Assembly: GCA_041398905.1 (NCBI GenBank) | Contig: JAWKTV010000013.1 | Span: 93,110 to 157,109, forward strand | Reading direction: 5' to 3' | Length of the DNA: 64,000 nucleotides | Source of the DNA: JAWKTV01 sp041398905 | Lineage (GTDB): Bacteria; Planctomycetota; Planctomycetia; Planctomycetales; Planctomycetaceae | Part shown: piece after piece, positions 32,989-42,081 of the stretch | Layout: each line of letters begins with the position of its first letter | Numbering within the stretch: position 1 is the first letter of the stretch | Translations under genes and position numbers: made by a program | The notes under the pieces: model-generated | Told to the model about the DNA's origin: nothing | What the model saw: the letters and a program-made list of their open reading frames with translations, nothing else | The model's database searches: none

Positions 32989-33019
32989 CGACCGACCGTC
33001 AACTTTTGACGGTCGGTCG
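32989..33019 (-). terminator. 14-bp perfect hairpin downstream of the second DUF1559 gene
   Basis: Arms at 32989-33002 and 33006-33019 form a perfect 14-bp stem around a 3-nt loop (CTT on the plus strand). It starts 14 bases after the stop codon of the DUF1559 gene at 33033-34061 when read leftwards. No T-run follows on the minus strand. It may act as a Rho-assisted terminator or 3'-end stabiliser between the two DUF1559 genes. Confidence 0.6.
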
Positions 33020-33032
33020 GCTTCATGAAGCA

Positions 33033-34061
<1,029 letters not shown>

Positions 34062-34215
34062 GGCTGCTGCACCTCGAGTGAAATGAGGGACCACGGACAG
34101 GTGGGGACGGCCGCGGACAGTTGCGGCGATCACCGTGGTCGAGCCTTGGCTGGCAGGGGAGCGAACTGCGTCGCTGCACCCGATTTGGCTGGCTGAGCTC
34201 GGAGACTCGCGTCGA

Positions 34216-34246
34216 GTTGACACTGAGTCTCAGTTGCAACTAATCT
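34216..34246 (+). promoter_or_regulatory. hemP promoter with 25-bp Fur-like palindrome in the spacer
   Basis: The -35 element TTGACA (34217-34222) and the -10-like TAATCT (34241-34246) are 18 bp apart. The palindrome at 34216-34240 has a perfect core (ACTGAG-T-CTCAGT) with matching GTTG/CAAC outer arms separated by AC/TG. A repressor bound here would block RNA polymerase. HemP genes are classically Fur controlled and the core resembles TGA-x-ACTGA-x-TC-type Fur boxes; this identification is inference from shape, position and neighbour. Confidence 0.6.
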
Positions 34247-34303
34247 AGCCGCCGTCGGAGCCATTGCAACCCTCAAACCACACTTTTCCCGGTTTTCTCC
34301 GTC

Positions 34304-34486
34304 GTGAACCAACCTCCTCAGCCGCCGGAAGAGGTCCCGCAGCCGTCCGCTGACAGGCACGAGACCCCCAGGCTCGTCGATTCCAACGACCTGCTGCAGG
34401 GGACGCACGAAGTGCTGATTCGACACGGCAACGAGGTCTACCGCCTCCGGCAGACCCGCAGCGGCAAGCTGATCCTGCACAAATAG
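34304..34486 (+). CDS. hemP: hemin uptake protein HemP
   Basis: 60-residue protein from GTG at 34304. The conserved HemP C-terminal core reads [20 protein letters not shown] followed by [11 protein letters not shown], matching the family pattern in which a short beta-rich protein ends in RLTRxGKLILTK. HemP is typically expressed under iron limitation and helps activate heme uptake genes. Here it stands alone with no heme transporter beside it. The long acidic and Pro-rich N-terminus ([20 protein letters not shown]) is disordered. No clear Shine-Dalgarno is visible. Confidence 0.9.
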   Translation: MNQPPQPPEEVPQPSADRHETPRLVDSNDLLQGTHEVLIRHGNEVYRLRQTRSGKLILHK

Positions 34487-34599
34487 GGCAGCGCAAAATG
34501 CGCCCCCTACGAGCACGCAGCGCCGGCAAGGGCCCCTCTCGGCAAGGCATCGTCACTTGCTGGCGCCGCGTACTGGTGGCGAGAAGGACAGCCAGCCCG

Positions 34600-35443
34600 T
34601 CAGATCTCGGGGCTAAGAATCTTTCGCGCCCACAGGTACGCGGTGATGTTCAGCAGCAGGGCCAGGGCCAGGATCATCTGGCCCGGCACCTCGGTGAAGA
34701 GCTTCGCGGTCGCTTCCGCATCGACGGCGAAGTAGTACAGCGCGAGAATGAACGCGGGCGCGATCGCCATGTACACCGCCGACTTGCGGGCGTGCGCGGT
34801 CTCCGACTGAACCTTGCGTTCGAGCCGCTGCAGCTCACGCACCGAGTGGGCGATTCGCTCGATCGTCTCGTTCAGCCGTCCGCCGCTCTGTCGGCTGGCC
34901 TCGACGGCCGCCGCGAATAGCGCGAAGTTCTCGCTTTGGAGTCGAACCTTCGTTTCCTTCAGGCAAACCTCGAGCGTCTTGCCCATCTGGTACTCGCCGA
35001 AGATCTGCTGAAACTCCTGGCAGATCGGATGCGGGCATTGTCGCGAGAGGATTTCCATCGACTGCGCGAGCGACAGCCCGGCACGCACGGTGCTGGACAT
35101 CGACACCATCGCGTCCGCCAGCTGGTCTTCGATTTTCTCCCGGCGTGTCTCGGCCATTCGCCGCAGCAGATACCAGGGAAAGCAGAGGAGCACGATCGAG
35201 ATAAGTACCCCGAGCACCGGCAGGCCGAGGCCGACCCACATCACCAGCAGTACTCCCGCGACGGCCCCCAGCCAGCAGACCAGCAACGTTCGCAGGTTCT
35301 TCGTGGGGAGCCTGAGCCGCCGCAGCTTGTCGCGGAAGTCGCCCTCGACGAAGCCGAACGCGCGACAGGGACGGAGCGCCCGCGAAGACACCAATCGCGA
35401 TCGCCGCGCCGATCAGCACGCTCCCGATGAGTGCGAATTCCAT
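34600..35443 (-). CDS. TadB-like type II/IV secretion F-domain protein (one frameshift)
   Basis: About 280 residues. The start MEFALIGSVLIGAAIAIGVFAG (ATG at 35441-35443) is a membrane helix; the frame then shifts near 35370-35390, restoring the phrase FVEGDFRDKLRRLRLPTKNL. Further helices follow (LLVCWLGAVAGVLLVMWVGL, VLISIVLLCFPWYLLRRM). The T2SF cytosolic domain is AMVSMSSTVRAGLSLAQSME ... VRELQRLERKVQSETAHARK. It ends with two membrane helices. This matches TadB, the inner membrane platform of Tad pili. No other tad genes are adjacent, so it is an orphan or its partners lie elsewhere. Confidence 0.85.
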
Positions 35444-35562
35444 GCGCCGTCCAGTCCGTACAGGTTCCCGCGAGGCTCAGGCCGCCGACAGTTCGCCAAC
35501 CTTCACGCTGTCAACGTATCGATTCGGTTCGGCGACCGTGAGCCAATCACGACACGGAAGGA

Positions 35563-36858
35563 TCAGGGTTCGCCGAAGGTCCAGCCGTCCGGGAGGATCG
35601 TTCCCTTGGGGATCACGATGATGCCATCGCGGACGACCAGCGGGCCATACTCGCCGTCATCGCCGAAGTTCGCCGGCTTGCGCACCACGACGTTCTTGCC
35701 GATGCGGCAGTCCTTGTCGATGATCGCGCCATCAATCAGCGAACCGGCTCCAATCCCGACGCAGGGGACCGCCTGGTCGCCAGTGTGGTCGTCCTCGGGG
35801 GTGCGGTAGAAGTCGGCACCAAAGGCGACGCTGTTGCGGACCGTGGCGTTCGGGCCGATCACGCACCGCAGGCCGATCAGACTGTTCTCGATCTGCGCCC
35901 CCGCTTCAATGCGACAGCCATCAGCAATCAGGGAGCGTTTGATCATCGCCCCATCAATGCGCGACGCCGGCAGGTACCGCGGGCGAGTGAAGATGCGGGC
36001 CTCTTCGTCATCGAATCGGAACGCTGGATTCTTGTCCAGCAGGTCGAGATTCGCATCGTAGAACGCCCGGATGGTCCCGATGTCCTCCCAGTACCCATCG
36101 AACAGATGGACCTGCACCCGCTTCGCGCGAATCGAGGCCGGGAAGACCTCCTTGCCGAAGTCCTGGTAGTTCGTCGCTTCGAGCGATTTGACCAGCACCT
36201 CGCGATTGAACAGGTAGATGCCCATGCTGGCGAGATACTGCCGGCCGTGGCTCTGCACGCCGTGCGCGTCGATCCAGGCCGGGTCGGTCCGCACGAGATC
36301 GAGTTCCTGCTGCGTGGTCGGCTTCTCGAGGAAACCTTCCACCCGTCCGGTGTCCGAGAGTCGCATGATCCCAAAGCCGGCGGCCTTTTCCTGCTCCACC
36401 GGCAGGGCGGCGATCGTCACATCGGCGTTCGACTGCTGGTGAGTGTTCAGCATGTCCTGGAAGTTCATCTGGTAGAGCTGATCGCCCGAGAGGATCAGCA
36501 CATACTTGATGCCGGGCTGCTGGATGTATCGCAGTTGCTTTCGTACCGCATCCGCCGTTCCCTGATACCAGTCGGTCCCGGTTTCGTTCGTCTGCTGCGC
36601 AGCCAGGATCTCGACGAACCCGCCCGAAAACGGGTCGAACTTGTACGTCTGGCGGATATGCCGGTGCAGGCTGACGGAGTTGAACTGCGTCAGCAGGTAC
36701 ATCCGTCGGATGCCGCTGTTGAGACAGTTGGAGATCGGAATGTCGATCAACCGGTACTTTCCGCCCAGCGGGACGGCCGGCTTAGATCGGTAGGAGGTGA
36801 GCGGCTGCAACCGCGTCCCCTTGCCTCCTCCGAGAATCAGGCAGACGGTGTCATTCAT
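35563..36858 (-). CDS. glgC: glucose-1-phosphate adenylyltransferase
   Basis: 431-residue ADP-glucose pyrophosphorylase, the committed step of glycogen synthesis. The nucleotide-binding motif GGGKGTRLQPLT (10-21) is complete, and Lys/Arg residues of the substrate region appear in RSKPAVPLGGKYRLIDI. The effector or sugar-phosphate loops are present (QGTADAVRKQLRYIQ, GFLEKP). C-terminal left-handed beta-helix repeats appear as IENSLIGLRCVIGPNATVRNS and IIDKDCRIGKNVVV. Length is normal for the bacterial enzyme. ATG at 36856-36858. It may be transcribed from the candidate promoter at 37021-37049. Confidence 0.96.
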   Translation of the reverse strand: MNDTVCLILGGGKGTRLQPLTSYRSKPAVPLGGKYRLIDIPISNCLNSGIRRMYLLTQFNSVSLHRHIRQTYKFDPFSGGFVEILAAQQTNETGTDWYQGTADAVRKQLRYIQQPGIKYVLILSGDQLYQMNFQDMLNTHQQSNADVTIAALPVEQEKAAGFGIMRLSDTGRVEGFLEKPTTQQELDLVRTDPAWIDAHGVQSHGRQYLASMGIYLFNREVLVKSLEATNYQDFGKEVFPASIRAKRVQVHLFDGYWEDIGTIRAFYDANLDLLDKNPAFRFDDEEARIFTRPRYLPASRIDGAMIKRSLIADGCRIEAGAQIENSLIGLRCVIGPNATVRNSVAFGADFYRTPEDDHTGDQAVPCVGIGAGSLIDGAIIDKDCRIGKNVVVRKPANFGDDGEYGPLVVRDGIIVIPKGTILPDGWTFGEP

Positions 36859-37020
36859 GGCTGAGCAATCCTGGGTGGCGCGGTCGCTGAATCAGGGGAA
36901 CATGGGAGACAGCTGGGCTGGCCTGGCGTGTTCGACCTGGCGGTCTTGTCAGTGGGCCAGCGGCTGTCGGGCCGGAACCCGCCATCCGGCAGAGTCCGAT
37001 TCCGTGCTATTCTCGACTCC

Positions 37021-37049
37021 ATTAGACGCTCCGCAGCAGCACGATTCAA
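37021..37049 (-). promoter_or_regulatory. candidate sigma-70-like promoter for glgC
   Basis: On the minus strand TTGAAT (37044-37049) and TCTAAT (37021-37026) are 17 bp apart, 163 bases upstream of glgC. It is a match of 4/6 and 5/6 to consensus, so it is a weak prediction. The surrounding 36859-37203 interval (345 bases) has no supported gene. Confidence 0.35.
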
Positions 37050-37203
37050 GCGGAGCAAAACCGGTCGACCGACCCGTCCGCCAGTTGCCGATCGGACCGC
37101 TATCCATCGTTCAAGTTCCGTCGAACGCCGAGATCAGGCCGGGCCAGGACTGACGATCCCGCGCGGTGCACCGCGGCAAACCTGGGCGACTCTGCAGGCC
37201 GGC

Positions 37204-38220
37204 TCAGTCAAGCTTCAGGCCGACGGCCTCGCCCACCTTGCGGCACTCCTCCATCACCTTCGCGAAAGCGGCCGGTGTGAGTGACTGGGCCCCATCGCTC
37301 GCCGCCTCTTTGGGATTCGGGTGCATCTCGATGATCAACCCATCCGCACCGCATGCGACCGCCGCTTTGCACATCGACGGCACCAGCGACGCGATCCCGG
37401 TGCCGTGACTGGGATCGATCACAATCGGCAAATGGGTGCGTTCGTGCAGGTACGCGACACTCGCCAGCGGCAGCGTGAAGCGAGTATGCGTCTCGAAGGT
37501 CCGAATGCCCCGCTCGCACAGCATGACCTGATGGTTCCCCTGATCGAGAATGTACTCGGCGGCCAGCAGGAACTCGTCCATCGAACCCGACGGACCACGC
37601 TTGAGCAGCACCGGTTGACGGATCTCGCCCACCGCTTGCAGCAAGTGGTAGTTCTGCATGTTGCGCGCACCAATCTGCAGCACGTCGGCATAGCGGGCGA
37701 CCATCTCAACGTGCTGGGGGGTCATCACCTCGGTGACGATCGCCAACCCGGTCTCATCGCGCGCCGCCGCCAGTAACTTCAGCCCTTCTTCCTTCATCCC
37801 CTGGAAGGCGTACGGACTGGTTCGCGGCTTGAATGCGCCTCCGCGGAGCCCCTTCGCTCCCGTGGCCTTCACCGCCCGCGCGCTTTCCAGAATCTGTTCT
37901 TCCGACTCGACCGAACACGGTCCGGCGATCACCCCGCAATGTCCGCCGCCGATCACCAGGTCCCGCACCTTCACGATCGTCGGTTCCGGCTTGGCTTCGA
38001 GACTCGCGACCTTGTACGAGGCCAGAATCGGAACGACGGACTCAACCTCTTCGTAGGCCGCCAGGGTCTCACGTTCATCGCCCCGTTTCTCACCCACGGC
38101 GGCCACGACGGTACGTTCCGTCCCCACGATGACATGCGCCTTCAGTCCCAACGACTCAACGCGTTCGACCATCCTTCGCACGGCCTCCTCGGAGACCCCC
38201 TTCTTCATCACGACGATCAT
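37204..38220 (-). CDS. aroF: 3-deoxy-7-phosphoheptulonate synthase (type I-beta, FL domain)
   Basis: 338 residues; condenses PEP and erythrose 4-phosphate in the first step of aromatic amino-acid synthesis. The first ~70 residues ([20 protein letters not shown]) are the ferredoxin-like domain that in Thermotoga-type enzymes confers Phe/Tyr inhibition. The barrel then shows [35 protein letters not shown] and [10 protein letters not shown], all typical metal/PEP residues. ATG at 38218-38220 follows a strong GGAGGA. The 5' leader carries a leader peptide and terminator, so expression appears to be attenuated in response to aromatic amino-acid supply, in addition to allosteric feedback. The E. 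coli gene symbol is used by function. Confidence 0.95.
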   Translation of the reverse strand: MIVVMKKGVSEEAVRRMVERVESLGLKAHVIVGTERTVVAAVGEKRGDERETLAAYEEVESVVPILASYKVASLEAKPEPTIVKVRDLVIGGGHCGVIAGPCSVESEEQILESARAVKATGAKGLRGGAFKPRTSPYAFQGMKEEGLKLLAAARDETGLAIVTEVMTPQHVEMVARYADVLQIGARNMQNYHLLQAVGEIRQPVLLKRGPSGSMDEFLLAAEYILDQGNHQVMLCERGIRTFETHTRFTLPLASVAYLHERTHLPIVIDPSHGTGIASLVPSMCKAAVACGADGLIIEMHPNPKEAASDGAQSLTPAAFAKVMEECRKVGEAVGLKLD

Positions 38221-38308
38221 CTCAGAATCCTCCAGGAGCTTCGTTAGGTCAGCCCATCCGCGTCGTGGTGACGACCGCGAGCGAACCGAAAACAGTGTGT
38301 GGTTCAAC

Positions 38309-38343
38309 AAAAAACGCCCTGAAATCGCGGGGATTTCAGGGCG
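38309..38343 (-). terminator. aroF leader attenuator terminator
   Basis: On the minus strand a 12-bp perfect stem (arms 38332-38343 and 38315-38326) around a 5-nt loop is followed directly by six T (38309-38314). It lies 30 nt after the leader-peptide stop codon and 88 nt before the aroF start. A terminator placed upstream of the gene it would silence, with no upstream same-strand gene, is the mark of an attenuator. Confidence 0.88.
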
Positions 38344-38384
38344 GGAGACTCAACAGATTCAACGATTGAATGTCACCCGTCCTG
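38337..38384 (-). promoter_or_regulatory. aroF antiterminator pairing
   Basis: The last three sense codons of the leader (CAGGACGGG, 38376-38384) can pair with CCCGCCCTG (38337-38345), which overlaps the left arm of the terminator, with one A-C mismatch in nine positions. Pairing would prevent terminator formation. A ribosome that reaches the leader stop codon would cover CAGGACGGG, favouring termination. Confidence 0.7.
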
Positions 38385-38474
38385 CCCGAGATAGCCGGCA
38401 AACCAATAGCCCCAATCGCCAAACTCTCCGCCAAGGCGGAGCGATGACTGCGACGGGTGACCAGCGGTCAGCAT
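38373..38474 (-). CDS. aromatic-rich leader peptide of the aroF attenuator
   Basis: 33-codon ORF, ATG at 38472-38474 with AGAGGAA Shine-Dalgarno (38479-38485) 4 nt upstream, stop TGA at 38373-38375. Residues 21-28 read W-G-Y-W-F-A-G-Y, giving two Trp, two Tyr and one Phe within eight codons, plus a Phe at 18. This matches the control codons expected for an enzyme opening the common aromatic pathway. Codons 12-17 form a short hairpin (CUCCGC stem with CUUG loop), which may pause polymerase so that transcription and translation stay coupled. Longer open frames through this site also exist, but the strong start signal, codon cluster and immediate downstream terminator favour the short reading. 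Confidence 0.85.
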   Translation of the reverse strand: MLTAGHPSQSSLRLGGEFGDWGYWFAGYLGQDG

Positions 38475-38509
38475 GCAATTCCTCTGGACAGGAAGGACAA
38501 CGTGACGGG

Positions 38510-38539
38510 ATAGTAACCCTGCCGCCCACCCGAAGTCAA
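38510..38539 (-). promoter_or_regulatory. predicted promoter of the aroF leader
   Basis: On the minus strand TTGACT (38534-38539) and TACTAT (38510-38515) are 18 bp apart. Transcription would start near 38503, about 20 nt before the leader-peptide Shine-Dalgarno, giving a ~280-nt leader to aroF. Confidence 0.6.
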
Positions 38540-38812
38540 ACGGCACCACCGCCCGATCGTAACGTGATGACACGATCTGCGTCCCGACCTCGTGATGCCG
38601 ATCGAGGATTGGACCGCTCAGTGGACGGTCGGTCGCCTTTGCCGGGCAGATCAACGAGGGGTAGAGTTCTCGCACGCGGCGGCAGCGCGCCATCGCCGTC
38701 GGTCCCAGCCGGGTCGCGGACGGGTGTGCGCAGCAGTCATTGGGAACGTCGAGCCGGCGCTGGAAGTTACCCTACCTCGGATTACGCCGGCCGGTTCGAC
38801 AGCAGGCAGCGA

Positions 38813-40078
38813 ATGCAATCTTACGTGTACGCGGTCGCCACGATGGACACCAAGGGCGAGGAAGTCGCTTTCCTGGCTGGCGTGCTGCGGAGTCAGGGCG
38901 TCGCGACGCTGACCGTTGATGTTGGCACGCTCAGCGTGCCAACGGTCGCTCCCGATGTTTCGCGGGAGCAGGTCATCGCCGCATCTCAGGCACCGCTGGC
39001 GGGCGAAGCGGCGAGCGGCAATGGACTCGAAGCCGAACGGTCCACAGATCGTGCGACGGCGATCCGACGCATGGCGGACCACTTGTGCCGCTACCTGGCG
39101 AACGAAGCCGCCGAGGGACGGGTTCTGGGAGTGATTGGACTCGGGGGAAGCGGCGGCACATCGCTGGTCGCCCCGGCGCTGCGGGCCTTGCCGATCGGAA
39201 TGCCCAAGGTCATGGTGTCGACGGTCGCCAGTGGAAACGTCGCACAGTACGTCGACGCGTCGGACATTTTCATGGTGTCTCCGGTCGTCGATGTCGCCGG
39301 ACTCAACAGTGTGTCGACGGTCATCCTGACGAACGCCGCGATGGCGATGGCCGGCATGGCGGGCCGACGCGGAGCCGGCGGGGTGATCGCACCTGCACAC
39401 CGTCCCACCATCGCCATGACAATGTTTGGAGTCACCACGCCATGCGTGACGCGTGTCCGGCGGCAGTTGGAGGCGGAGGGCAATGACTGCCTGGTATTCC
39501 ACGCCACTGGCACGGGTGGCCGCGCGATGGAGCAACTGGTCGAGTCGGGCTTCATCTCGGCGGTGCTGGACATCACCACCACCGAAGTCGCCGACGAAGT
39601 CGTGGGCGGCGTGCTGCCGGCTGGTCCCCGGCGGTTTGATCGATTGCTCGAAAGTCGGGTACCGCTCGTGCTCAGCCTCGGGGCGCTCGACATGGTCAAC
39701 TTCGGAGCGAGGGAGACGGTCCCCAGCCGGTTTGCCAACCGGTTGCTGCACGTCCACAACGACCAGGTGACGCTGATGCGGACCAGCGCCGACGAGTGTC
39801 GTGAGATTGGCCGATGGATCGCCACCAAACTGAATCGTTCCGTCGCCCCTGTGCGGCTGCTGATTCCCGAAGGGGGACTCTCGCTACTCGACGTCCCCGG
39901 CCAACCATTCCACGACCCGGACGCGGACCGGGTGCTGTTCGACTCCCTGTTCGAGAGTCTGCAGCAAACACCGGACCGTCAGATTGTCCGACTGCCCTGG
40001 GACATCAATGCGGTCGAGTTCTCGGGCGCACTGCTGGCGCACTTCCGAGAGCTGCGCTCCGCCCGGCAGCCTGGGTAA
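38813..40078 (+). CDS. UPF0261 / Tm-1-like protein
   Basis: 421 residues. The start MQSYVYAVATMDTKGEEVAF is typical for UPF0261, whose plant relative Tm-1 binds nucleotides and inhibits a viral replication protein. Middle motifs include VLGVIGLGGSGGTSLVAPALRALPIGMPKVMVST and, further on, AMAGMAGRRGAG and VFHATGTGGRAMEQLV, consistent with two alpha/beta lobes. The C-terminus carries RLLIPEGGLSLLDVPGQPFHDPDAD, a family signature. ATG at 38813 is 13 residues before the conserved DTKG; open sequence upstream is low complexity and rejected. It diverges from the aroF leader, so the two promoters share the 38475-38812 interval. Confidence 0.9.
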   Translation: MQSYVYAVATMDTKGEEVAFLAGVLRSQGVATLTVDVGTLSVPTVAPDVSREQVIAASQAPLAGEAASGNGLEAERSTDRATAIRRMADHLCRYLANEAAEGRVLGVIGLGGSGGTSLVAPALRALPIGMPKVMVSTVASGNVAQYVDASDIFMVSPVVDVAGLNSVSTVILTNAAMAMAGMAGRRGAGGVIAPAHRPTIAMTMFGVTTPCVTRVRRQLEAEGNDCLVFHATGTGGRAMEQLVESGFISAVLDITTTEVADEVVGGVLPAGPRRFDRLLESRVPLVLSLGALDMVNFGARETVPSRFANRLLHVHNDQVTLMRTSADECREIGRWIATKLNRSVAPVRLLIPEGGLSLLDVPGQPFHDPDADRVLFDSLFESLQQTPDRQIVRLPWDINAVEFSGALLAHFRELRSARQPG

Positions 40079-40138
40079 AGCCGCTAAACTCAGCACGGCT
40101 TGCACCGCAGGCGGACGCTCCACTTAGTTGAATGCGTT

Positions 40139-41443
40139 TCAACCGGCTGCCGCCGCTGTCGGCTCGACCGCGGGGCGGACGTCTCCCATCTTCTCGAACA
40201 GCTCCTTCACATCCGGCTTGAAGACCGCGCCGATCAGAATATCCACGACGTGTCCATGCTGGTCCGGATGATCCCGCAGGAACGATCCAAAGTGGAAGTC
40301 AGGCGCGTAGAACGCATACACGAGCCGGCGAAAGTTCTCGACCCCCGCATCGTAGGTCTCCTGCCAACGACCCAGCGACGCGCCTGACAGGTCACCCACC
40401 CGCAACGCCTCAACCGCGGCGTCCGCGACGAACTCGCCGGCCTTCAGGGCCAAGTACACGCCGGACGAATACACGGGATCGATGAAGCCGTACGCATCAC
40501 CGCACAGCACCCAGCCATTCCCTGCCGCCTGTCGAGACTTGTAGGAGTAGTCGCGGGTCGTGAAGTAGTCGAGCTTGCGGGTCGCGTTGACGAGCCGCTC
40601 CTGCAGAGCAGGACATCGCGACAACTCGCGTTGAAACGTCGACTCGGCCGTCGCCCCTTTGGGAAACATGTAATCCATCGACCCGGTGCAGCCGACGCTC
40701 ACGATGTTGTCTCGCAACGGGATGTACCAGAACCAGCTTTGCTTCCCCTGCGTCTGCAGGATGAGGGTCGCTCCTTCATCGCGGCCGGGATCGCGCCGGG
40801 CGTTCTCGAAGTAGGTCCAGACGGTCGCCTTCCTGAGCAGCGGGTCGGACGTCTTCAGTCCCAGACGGCTGGCGATGAAGGCCGACTGCCCGGTCGCATC
40901 AACGACGATGCGACTTCGCACCTCGCGGACTTCGCTCTCGCCCGCGTCTCCCTTGCCCAGCTTGACCCGCACGCCGAAAGCGGTGTCGCCGTCAAGCAAC
41001 AGGTCGAGCACCTGCGCGTCGGAATGGACGATGGCACCCTTTTCGATCGCGTTCTCGAGCAGGAGCCGGTCGAAGTCGGCTCGTTCCACCTGCCAGGTTT
41101 GCGAACTTTCGTGATCGTTATGCTCGTCAAAGTAGAACGGCTTCGAGGGGCGCACTCCCTCGGAGTAAAACTGGACACTGAACTTCTTCGGGAACCCGCA
41201 ATCCCGGATGCGATCGAGCACGCCGAGCCGTTCGAGCGACCAGTACGTCTCGGGAATCAGCGATTCGCCGACGTGGAATCTCGGGATCGCGTGACGCTCC
41301 AGCACGGTGACCGAGTAACCCGCTTCCGCGATCAACGCCGCGGTCGTAGCTCCCGCTGGTCCGCCGCCCATCACGATCACGTCGTAATCGGACTGCAGAT
41401 CAGGTCGAAATCCCGTATCGGCCGGGTAGGTCGCTTGGATCAT
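40139..41443 (-). CDS. FAD-dependent oxidoreductase, tryptophan-halogenase/geranylgeranyl-reductase-like
   Basis: 434-residue flavoprotein. The N-terminal dinucleotide fold has YDVIVMGGGPAGATTAALIA (GGGPAG at 26-31), followed by HVGESLIPETYWSLERLG, and a later motif GNGWVLCGDAYGFIDPVYSSG marks the second FAD contact (GD). The region WFWYIPLRDNIVSVGCTG is the conserved beta strand near the substrate in flavin halogenase-like and FixC-like families. The Lys needed for halogenation cannot be located with confidence, so reductase or halogenase are both possible. ATG at 41441-41443. Confidence 0.88.
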   Translation of the reverse strand: MIQATYPADTGFRPDLQSDYDVIVMGGGPAGATTAALIAEAGYSVTVLERHAIPRFHVGESLIPETYWSLERLGVLDRIRDCGFPKKFSVQFYSEGVRPSKPFYFDEHNDHESSQTWQVERADFDRLLLENAIEKGAIVHSDAQVLDLLLDGDTAFGVRVKLGKGDAGESEVREVRSRIVVDATGQSAFIASRLGLKTSDPLLRKATVWTYFENARRDPGRDEGATLILQTQGKQSWFWYIPLRDNIVSVGCTGSMDYMFPKGATAESTFQRELSRCPALQERLVNATRKLDYFTTRDYSYKSRQAAGNGWVLCGDAYGFIDPVYSSGVYLALKAGEFVADAAVEALRVGDLSGASLGRWQETYDAGVENFRRLVYAFYAPDFHFGSFLRDHPDQHGHVVDILIGAVFKPDVKELFEKMGDVRPAVEPTAAAAG

Positions 41444-42081
41444 GGTGTTCGCTGGTGGGGTTGGAGGGAATCGGGACGGTGCCGCCCGTGCCTGCTCGCA
41501 ACTGCTGCGGTCGACGCGGCGGCCGGGCCTCGTGGAAATCGGCGATGCTCAACGTTTGCCCCCGAGGGTTCCTTAACCAAAGATCCCGGGGACTCTCCGT
41601 ATATCTCACGGGGAGAGAAACCTCCTTGAGACAACAGTTGTTCAAACAACATTTTCGGCAGAAGGCCTCCCCAAGCTTTGGTGGTGCCGCAGGCGACGAA
41701 CGCATTATAGACACTCGCGGAAGCCTGCCACCCCAGAATTGGTGGTTCCCGCAATCGGCGATTTCTGCGGGAACAGCCAGCCTTGTGGCACCGACCGGTC
41801 CGGCGAAACCGCTCGTCGGTCTTGTCATCGCCATCCAGACTCCGAAAATAACTGTGTGGCAACAGCTTCAGTTCTCGGAACGGTGTCCGCTCCGCCACTT
41901 GACCACACCCATCTGCTTCATCAGGACTCAACCGGCCCGCCGTGATCACCGACGACAGTTGAGGAAACAGTTCCTTGCGGACCGGCAGTTTGTGCTCCGC
42001 AATCATCATTACCGCCCGGACAGCCCCTCGGCATCGCCGTGGACTCCGGGTGTTACTCGGCCCCCTAGCTCGCGCCTGCCA
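41444..42081. other. 638-base interval between divergent genes
   Basis: Contains promoters for both neighbours by default. An open frame runs on both strands through most of it, but the residue composition is not protein-like and neither reading starts with a ribosome site. I see no tRNA or T-tract hairpin. Confidence 0.5.

Noticed and set aside
38373..38693. 106-codon minus-strand open frame containing the aroF leader at its end
   Set aside because: The upstream part lacks a ribosome site and is Arg/Ser-rich; the strong Shine-Dalgarno, promoter and control codons support only the last 33 codons as the leader peptide.
41440..42009. 189-codon minus-strand frame in the intergenic interval
   Set aside because: Both strands are open; residues look random and no start signal is seen.
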